The notes under the pieces were generated by a model. That model saw only the letters and a list, made by a program, of their open reading frames with translations. It was not told where the DNA came from and did no database searches. 19,436 bases of DNA from JAGPCH01 sp039810605. GTDB taxonomy: Bacteria > Bacteroidota > Ignavibacteria > Tepidaquicellales > Tepidaquicellaceae. Position numbers and translations under genes: made by a program. Shown here piece by piece: positions 14,802-19,436 of the stretch (the stretch's first letter is position 1; the number at the start of each line of letters is the position of its first letter). The DNA lies in NCBI GenBank assembly GCA_039810605.1, contig JBDHXH010000056.1, forward strand, positions 1-19,436. Reading direction: 5' to 3'.

Positions 14802-15260
14802 TTACAATACCATTCTGTATGTTTTCCATTCTTTAAGTTCCTTTGCTCCAAGTCTCTCATAGAATTTAATGGCATTAATGTTCCAGTCAAGAACAACCCA
14901 CTCCATTCTGCCGCATTTGTTCTTGCGGGCAATTTTAATCAGTTCATCCATAAACAATTTTCCGATACCGTTGTTTCTCAAGGATTCAGTTATAAATATG
15001 TCTTCAAGGTATAGTGTTCTCTTTGCAAGGAATGATGAATAAGTGAAAAAATAAATTGCGTATCCCGAAATTCGACTATCTGATTCTGCAACAAGTATTC
15101 TTAACTTCGGATTTTTTCCAAATGAATCTTCAATAAGTCTCTTCCGGGCAGCTTCATCGGGTTTTTTCAATTTCTCAAAGTCTGCGAGTTCGTTTATAAG
15201 GCGAAGGATTTCTTTCGCGTCTTTTTTAAATGCCCTTCTGATCCGGGGATATTTTTTCAT
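14802..15260 (-). CDS. GNAT-family N-acetyltransferase, diamine acetyltransferase-like
   Basis: This 152-residue GNAT enzyme transfers an acetyl group from acetyl-CoA to an amine. Motif A is RNNGIGKL (95-102), the acetyl-CoA pyrophosphate loop, preceded by LYLEDIFI (83-90). The segments RMEWVVLDWNINAIKFYERLGA (118-139) and EW (144-145) are characteristic of the spermidine/spermine N-acetyltransferase (SSAT) and thialysine N-acetyltransferase subgroup. Tyr134 is in the position of the usual catalytic acid. A polyamine, diamine or thialysine substrate is likely from this resemblance but not shown. The gene stands alone between the sigma cassette and a 335-base spacer. A weak promoter match (TTG-N21-TAATTTTT) lies at 15275-15306. 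Confidence 0.88.
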   Translation of the reverse strand: MKKYPRIRRAFKKDAKEILRLINELADFEKLKKPDEAARKRLIEDSFGKNPKLRILVAESDSRISGYAIYFFTYSSFLAKRTLYLEDIFITESLRNNGIGKLFMDELIKIARKNKCGRMEWVVLDWNINAIKFYERLGAKELKEWKTYRMVL

Positions 15261-15274
15261 TGAATGAATTTGTT

Positions 15275-15306
15275 AAAAATTAACTTACATTTAGTGTCGC
15301 ATGCAA
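15275..15306 (-). promoter_or_regulatory. Possible promoter for the acetyltransferase gene
   Basis: On the minus strand TTG (15306-15304), 21 bases, then TAATTTTT (15282-15275), one base off the TAnnTTTG consensus. The TTG lies within the first copy of the tandem 10-base repeat, so the repeat duplicates a candidate -33 element. Confidence 0.3.
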
Positions 15307-15320
15307 TGGTATGCAATGGT
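15301..15320. repeat. Tandem 10-base repeat, two copies
   Basis: ATGCAATGGT occurs twice, perfectly and back to back, 41 bases upstream of the acetyltransferase start. Confidence 0.8.
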
Positions 15321-15399
15321 AACAAATAATTGAAGTAATGAATTAATTGAAGAAATTAATTAATGGCTTTGTGCATTTCAATTGAATTCTGACTTTCCG

Positions 15400-15439
15400 T
15401 TGACATGCATGTAGCTTCTTATGAAATGAAGCATGTCAA
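15400..15439. repeat. 9-base inverted repeat
   Basis: TTGACATGC (15400-15408) and GCATGTCAA (15431-15439) are perfect inverse complements around a 22-base centre. The centre has a second possible stem, GCTTC (15414-15418) with GAAGC (15428-15432), that competes with it. It could be an operator or a small RNA hairpin. Confidence 0.55.
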
Positions 15440-15507
15440 TTCAGTGTTCGTTAACAAAGTAAAATCACAAACAACTTATTCTACATGACAGATATTCAAG
15501 AGGATTC

Positions 15508-15527
15508 ATTACCGGACATTACCGGAC
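15508..15527. repeat. Second tandem 10-base repeat, two copies
   Basis: ATTACCGGAC occurs twice, perfectly and back to back, 68 bases before the DUF1460 gene. Confidence 0.8.
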
Positions 15528-15595
15528 AGACGAACAACGATTTACTTTTCAAATAATATTAATAATGTTTAACTTTACCAAAATTCAGAATTGTT

Positions 15596-16465
15596 ATGGA
15601 CAGATTAACGAGACATTCGTTGATTATTTCAATTAGCATGTCAATCCTTTTTTTCACTTCGTTTATTACGAGGTGTTATGCTGATGATTACGAAAAAATG
15701 AAATGTGAGAAGAAGCTCAAGTCATTTGATGCTTCGCTTAAGACACTTCCGCTAAATGAATTGATTGCAGAGGTTGGAAAAACTTTTATTGGCACTCCTT
15801 ATGTTGCAGGCACACTCGATGAAAATCCGAATTCAGAAGAAGTTGTAATAAAGATAACCGGTCTTGATTGCGTTACATTTGTTGAAAATGCCCTGATATT
15901 TTCAAGACTTATTAAAGAAGGTAAAACAGACTTCGCAGATTATAAAGCCGAACTTGAAAAAATCCGTTACAGAGGAGGAAAGAATACCGGTTACGCCTCC
16001 AGACTTCATTATTTTACTGATTGGATTTATGACAATGAGCAGAAAGGAATTGTAAAGGATATCACTAAGGAAATTGGCGGTACGATTTATCCGAAAGAAA
16101 TAGACTTCATGTCAAATCACAGAGGCTCATATAAACAGCTCTCTGATGATGCCAGTTATTTGGGAATTGTTGATTCAGAAAACAAGATTAATGAGCGGGA
16201 AAGATATTATATACCTAAAGAAGACATTGCCGCGGTTTATGACAAGCTGCAGACAGGTGACGTAATTGGAATTACGTCAACTATTGATGGGCTTGATGTT
16301 GCACACACAGGTTATGTTTATAAGAAAGATGGCGGAGTATATTTCCTGCATGCTTCTTTGAAGGATAAGGAGGTTGAGATTTCTGCGGTCGAGCTTGCTG
16401 ATTATGTAATGGGAAATGCAAAGCAGGGTGGAATAGTGGTTGCACGAGTGACAGAGGTTAAATAG
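15596..16465 (+). CDS. DUF1460 (N-acetylmuramoyl-L-alanine amidase-like) exported protein
   Basis: This is a 289-residue exported protein with an N-terminal hydrophobic segment (about 8-27) ending near CYAD. It has the NlpC/P60-like DUF1460 pattern: TFIGTPYVAGTLDE (63-76), GLDCVTFVEN (89-98) with candidate nucleophile Cys92, RLHYFTDWI (136-144), DVAHTGYV (234-241) with candidate His237, and FLHAS (250-254). Family members are cell-wall peptide or amidase-type enzymes acting in the periplasm; the precise bond cleaved is not evident. The ATG at 15596 lacks a Shine-Dalgarno sequence. It is followed after only four bases by plsY, so the two are almost certainly co-transcribed. Confidence 0.88.
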   Translation: MDRLTRHSLIISISMSILFFTSFITRCYADDYEKMKCEKKLKSFDASLKTLPLNELIAEVGKTFIGTPYVAGTLDENPNSEEVVIKITGLDCVTFVENALIFSRLIKEGKTDFADYKAELEKIRYRGGKNTGYASRLHYFTDWIYDNEQKGIVKDITKEIGGTIYPKEIDFMSNHRGSYKQLSDDASYLGIVDSENKINERERYYIPKEDIAAVYDKLQTGDVIGITSTIDGLDVAHTGYVYKKDGGVYFLHASLKDKEVEISAVELADYVMGNAKQGGIVVARVTEVK

Positions 16466-16469
16466 GCAG

Positions 16470-17096
16470 ATGAGTTATGCGGTTGTTTGTATTGTATTTT
16501 ATCTGATAGGTTCGATACCTGCGGCATATATTGTTGTGAAGTTTAGATACAAGAAGGATATTACGACCGAGGGAAGCGGTAATGTCGGTGCAAGAAATAC
16601 ATTTGCTGTAACAAAGTCGAAACTGGACGGAACGATTGTTCTTGCAATTGATTTTTTGAAAGGATTGCTTCCTGTAATTTGGTTTTTGAGTTATTCCGAT
16701 TTTTTCCCCCAATCAATCTTAATACCTGCTGCATCTTTGGTAGTCGGTCACAATTATTCCGTGTGGCTAAAATTCAAGGGCGGACGCGGACTTGCAACAG
16801 CCGCAGGGATAATGATTGTAATAAATTATTTGCTTGTAATAATTTGGCTGGTGACGTATTTCATATTTAATTTATTCATAAAGAACATTCATATATCAAC
16901 GGTGATTGCTTTGTTAATATTGCCTCTGACAATTTTGGTTTTTCCGGAGTTCATCCTGAAGTTTACAACTGTATCAGTTGCGAACATTTCCGGATCAAAA
17001 ATATTTCTTGCCGAGCTTAGCGCAGTTATATCGGTCATAATAATGACAAAGCATATCGAACCATTGCGTGAATTGATAAGAAACCGGAAACAATAA
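16470..17096 (+). CDS. plsY: Glycerol-3-phosphate acyltransferase PlsY
   Basis: This 208-residue integral membrane enzyme transfers acyl groups from acyl-phosphate to glycerol 3-phosphate, the first step of phosphatidic acid synthesis. The three PlsY motifs are present: GSIPAAY (14-20), GSGNVGARN (35-43) and GHNYSVWLKFKGGRGLAT (93-110). About five hydrophobic spans match the family. Motif 2 reads ARN where most relatives have ATN, and motif 3 has Ser97 where many have Pro. Both are minor. It starts four bases after the DUF1460 stop, so it depends on that gene's promoter. A T-rich stretch follows (17101-17110), but no convincing terminator. Confidence 0.95.
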   Translation: MSYAVVCIVFYLIGSIPAAYIVVKFRYKKDITTEGSGNVGARNTFAVTKSKLDGTIVLAIDFLKGLLPVIWFLSYSDFFPQSILIPAASLVVGHNYSVWLKFKGGRGLATAAGIMIVINYLLVIIWLVTYFIFNLFIKNIHISTVIALLILPLTILVFPEFILKFTTVSVANISGSKIFLAELSAVISVIIMTKHIEPLRELIRNRKQ

Positions 17097-17153
17097 GTAA
17101 ATTTTTTTTTGATCAGTTAATTTTTCAAAAACGCATTTAAAAAAATATTAATC

Positions 17154-18038
17154 ATGAAAAATCCGCAGTTGAAAACGGCAGCAGAGTTGGAAGAAATGGC
17201 TCGCCAGATCAGAAGAGACATTATCAATATGCTGGTGATATCGCAGACAGGGCATTCCGGCGGACCACTTGGAATGGCCGACATATTCACCGCAATGTAT
17301 TTCAATAAGCTAAATCTTGACAGCGCAGATCCTGAAATGCCGGAGAGAGATTACTTCTTTGTTTCCATAGGACACATTGCGCCGGTCTGGTATGCAACAC
17401 TTGCCCGCCGCGGATACCTGCCGGTTGAAGAGCTGAAAACATTGAGAAGAATCAATGGAAGACTTCAGGGACATCCCGCTCCTGCAAAGACTCACGGAGT
17501 TCCCGGAGTGGAAATAGCATCGGGCTCTCTCGGACAGGGACTTTCGATTGCAGTGGGGACAGCATTAGGATTGAGGATGGACGGGAAGAGCAATTACGTG
17601 TATTGTATCAACGGTGACGGCGAGCTTCAGGAAGGTCAGATATGGGAAGCTGTTATGACAGCGGCGCACCATAAGGTGGATAACCTTACAATGTTCGTTG
17701 ACAGAAATTTCTGTCAGATTGATAACGTAACAGAGAAGGTACTTGCGCTCGAACCGCTTGCAGCAAAGTTCGAAGCATTCAACTGGAAGACTTATGAAAT
17801 TGACGGACATGATATGAATCAGATATTGGATGCGGTAGAGGAAGCAAAAGCATTCAAAGGAAAACCGAAGGTGATAATCGCGAATACAAAGATGGGAAGG
17901 GGAGTTTCGTTTATGGAGGACAATTACAAATGGCACGGTGTTCCTCCTTCAACAGAGCAAGCAGGGATTGCACTAAAGGAACTTGCGACGACGAAATACG
18001 GTGACTTTTTTGATCTGGAAGAAATGGGAGAACTTTGA
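17154..18038 (+). CDS. Transketolase, N-terminal (TPP pyrophosphate-binding) subunit
   Basis: This 294-residue protein is the N-terminal half of a split transketolase of the pentose phosphate pathway. It binds thiamine diphosphate through GDGELQEGQIWEA (154-166) and the DRN of FVDRN (181-185). Other hallmarks are GHSGGPLG (33-40), SIGHIAP (71-77), GHPAPAKTHGVPGVE (106-120) and IASGSLGQGL (121-130). The length is typical of the N-terminal subunit. The C-terminal subunit, which carries the pyrimidine-binding domain and is usually the next gene, does not follow here. The next gene is an unrelated dehydrogenase, so the partner must be encoded elsewhere for activity. The ATG has no Shine-Dalgarno sequence; the preceding 57-base gap is very A/T-rich. 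Confidence 0.93.
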   Translation: MKNPQLKTAAELEEMARQIRRDIINMLVISQTGHSGGPLGMADIFTAMYFNKLNLDSADPEMPERDYFFVSIGHIAPVWYATLARRGYLPVEELKTLRRINGRLQGHPAPAKTHGVPGVEIASGSLGQGLSIAVGTALGLRMDGKSNYVYCINGDGELQEGQIWEAVMTAAHHKVDNLTMFVDRNFCQIDNVTEKVLALEPLAAKFEAFNWKTYEIDGHDMNQILDAVEEAKAFKGKPKVIIANTKMGRGVSFMEDNYKWHGVPPSTEQAGIALKELATTKYGDFFDLEEMGEL

Positions 18039-18104
18039 AAATGAATTATTAGAAATTTGGAATTGGAATTAAGTACAAATTATTATACAACCAAATACTC
18101 AATT

Positions 18105-18145
18105 AACTTTACAAACTAAAACTTAAATTAAAAAAACTTTACAAA
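18105..18145 (+). repeat. 11-base direct repeat before the sugar dehydrogenase gene
   Basis: AACTTTACAAA occurs at 18105-18115 and again at 18135-18145, with the second copy running into the ATG. The first copy is within TAACTTTA, one base off the TAnnTTTG box. A close variant, AACTTTACC, precedes the DUF1460 gene at 15571. It may be a promoter or operator element. Confidence 0.35.
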
Positions 18146-19436
18146 TGGAAAAACTAAAATATCTTCTACTTATCTGCTGTTTTATTTTTTCCCCAAAGAT
18201 AAACACCTTATATGCACAGCAATACAGTTTTACAGCGGCTTTTCCGGGAATGCCTAATTTCTCTTATCCGGTCGAACTGGTGAATTCTGCAGACGGCACG
18301 AACAGGCTTTTTATTGTGCAGCAAAAAGGTTTAGTGTATGTGATCAATAATGTCCCGGGTGTAACGACAAGGAAAGCATATATTGATTTGACTTCAAGGG
18401 TTTCTCAAGGTCTCGGGGAAAAGGGTTTGCTCGGACTCGCATTTCATCCGGATTATGAAAACAACAGATATGTATTTGCAAGCTATACGTTTGATACGGT
18501 AATTTCTTCCGTAACTTACCTGAAGTCGCGAGTATCCAGATACACCGCAAGCTTATCCAATCCTGACAGCGCTCTTTTGAGTTCGGAGAAAATAATTCTG
18601 ACATTATCACAGCCGTATTCCAATCACAACGGAGGCAGAATTGTTTTCGGTACTGACGGTTACTTATACTTAGGATACGGTGACGGGGGAAGCGGCGGTG
18701 ATCCGCAGGGCAACGGGCAGAATAGAGCAACGTTGCTTGGGAAGATATTAAGGATTAACATTGATTCTGCCGGACCCGGACAAACATATTCAATTCCTCC
18801 AACCAATCCTTTTTACCAGAATATACAAGGATATAAGGAAGAAATTTATGCTTACGGGATGAGAAATCCATGGAAATTTTCCTTTGATCCTGTTACAAAC
18901 TATATGTATTGTGCTGATGTGGGACAGGGAACTTATGAGGAAATTGACATAATTGAAAACGGAAAAAATTACGGATGGAATAAGATGGAGGGATTTCATT
19001 GTTACGGAGCGTGCGATACTACGGGCAAAAATTTTGTTCGTCCGATACTTGAATACTCTCACTCTGTTGGAATATCAATAACCGGAGGTTATGTTTATCG
19101 CGGAAGTCTTTTGCCGGGCCTCTACGGAAAATATATTTACGGGGACTATGGAACAGGAAGAATGTGGGCATTGAGCTACGACGGAATAAATCCTGTCACG
19201 AATGATTCTTTGATGACGTTTCCATATTCTCTCTCGTCATTTGGTGTTGACGAAGAAAATGAATTCTACATCTGTAGGTATTCTTCTTCATCGGGAATTA
19301 TTTATAAAATCAATACACCTAATATCAGTACTCTGAATGTTAATGTGATCCAACAAGGTTATTATGATAATTCGAATGACCGGCTTAACATCAGGGATAC
19401 TGCAAGCATTTATTTGCATCAGAATACATCTCCTTA
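18145..19436 (+). CDS. Secreted PQQ-dependent sugar dehydrogenase-like protein, 3' end cut by window
   Basis: The frame opens at ATG 18145 and is still open at the window end (430 codons). A signal peptide (MEKLKYLLLICCFIFSPKIN, then LYAQ) is followed by a glucose/sorbosone dehydrogenase beta-propeller. It has EKGLLGLAFHPDY (92-104), NHNGGRIVFGTDGYLY (160-175) with His161 at the catalytic-base position of soluble glucose dehydrogenase, LGYGDGG (176-182), and YGMRNPWKFSFDP with the PQQ-binding Arg. The propeller appears to end near residue 395. The tail, LNVNVIQQGYYDNSNDRLN and then RDTASIYLHQ, looks like the start of an extra beta domain that I recall from type IX-secreted proteins of Ignavibacteria and other Bacteroidota, so an outer-surface location is plausible. 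The substrate is unknown. Confidence 0.88.
   Translation, partial: MEKLKYLLLICCFIFSPKINTLYAQQYSFTAAFPGMPNFSYPVELVNSADGTNRLFIVQQKGLVYVINNVPGVTTRKAYIDLTSRVSQGLGEKGLLGLAFHPDYENNRYVFASYTFDTVISSVTYLKSRVSRYTASLSNPDSALLSSEKIILTLSQPYSNHNGGRIVFGTDGYLYLGYGDGGSGGDPQGNGQNRATLLGKILRINIDSAGPGQTYSIPPTNPFYQNIQGYKEEIYAYGMRNPWKFSFDPVTNYMYCADVGQGTYEEIDIIENGKNYGWNKMEGFHCYGACDTTGKNFVRPILEYSHSVGISITGGYVYRGSLLPGLYGKYIYGDYGTGRMWALSYDGINPVTNDSLMTFPYSLSSFGVDEENEFYICRYSSSSGIIYKINTPNISTLNVNVIQQGYYDNSNDRLNIRDTASIYLHQNTSP

Larger units (their letters stand above)
15261..15595. other. 335-base divergent spacer with several small repeats, no gene seen
   Basis: This region separates the GNAT gene (minus) from the DUF1460 gene (plus) and should carry both promoters. 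It holds a tandem 10-base repeat (15301-15320), an AT palindrome pair AATTAATT-GAAGA-AATTAATT (15341-15361), a 9-base inverted repeat (15400-15439), a second tandem 10-base repeat (15508-15527) and AACTTTACC (15571-15579) just before the DUF1460 start. The only frame of note, 27 codons at 15405-15488, has no support. Confidence 0.6.

Noticed and set aside
15405..15488. 27-codon plus-strand frame in the repeat-rich spacer
   Set aside because: It overlaps the inverted repeat, has no ribosome-binding site and no similarity I recognise.
15261..15595. CRISPR or integron-like array
   Set aside because: The repeats are only 10 bases, two copies each and directly adjacent, with no spacers; they do not fit either system.
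17104..17132. TTTTTGA/TCAAAAA pairing after plsY
   Set aside because: Purely A/T-rich with a long loop and expected by chance in such sequence. It may aid termination but cannot be supported.
17565..17936. Minus-strand 123-codon frame inside the transketolase gene
   Set aside because: It is the complement of the thiamine diphosphate-binding region; it is a shadow.
18344..19062. Minus-strand frames of 128 and 90 codons near the right end
   Set aside because: They are antisense to the PQQ-type dehydrogenase, whose plus-strand frame is open to the window edge with clear family motifs.

Overview
The window looks like a chromosomal segment of an AT-rich, Gram-negative member of the Bacteroidota/FCB lineage, possibly Ignavibacteria-like; this is inferred, not proven. 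Supporting signs are Omp85-type outer-membrane proteins, signal peptides ending in SQ, few clear Shine-Dalgarno sites, at least two promoters of the Bacteroidota TTG-N20-TAnnTTTG type (7154-7184 and 12174-12204, minus strand), and a secreted PQQ-dehydrogenase-like protein with a C-terminal extension of the kind seen in type IX-secreted proteins. No tRNA, rRNA, CRISPR array or insertion sequence was seen.

Layout. Bases 1-7118 are all minus strand: the start of a membrane protein that may be a class III cyclase (1-269), a tandem pair of about 840-860-residue Omp85-barrel proteins with an unusual kinase-like N-terminal domain (332-2851 and 2919-5495), an SdiA-regulated-type beta-propeller lipoprotein (5612-6490), and an unknown secreted protein (6609-7118). 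A divergent spacer with several hairpins leads to a 991-residue cyclase/STAND-ATPase/TPR protein (7352-10327, plus). A convergent ABC exporter half-transporter follows (10379-12169, minus). Next is a decayed cyclase-ATPase gene of which only the two ends remain (12347-12681, plus). A three-gene minus-strand cassette follows: ECF sigma factor, membrane anti-sigma-like protein and Spy/CpxP-like periplasmic protein (14676 down to 12719). A GNAT acetyltransferase (14802-15260, minus) precedes a 335-base spacer full of small repeats. The last part is plus strand: a DUF1460 amidase-like protein, PlsY, the N-terminal half of a split transketolase, and the PQQ-type sugar dehydrogenase, which runs off the window end.

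Functionally the window is rich in signalling and envelope genes. Class III cyclase sequences occur two or three times, one of them dead. The sigma/anti-sigma/Spy cassette looks like an envelope-stress module. DUF1460 and PlsY form a tight envelope-biogenesis pair. The most unusual content is the tandem kinase-like/Omp85 fusion proteins. Next come the STAND cyclase with non-canonical substrate residues and the internally deleted relative of it, which lies about 2 kb downstream.
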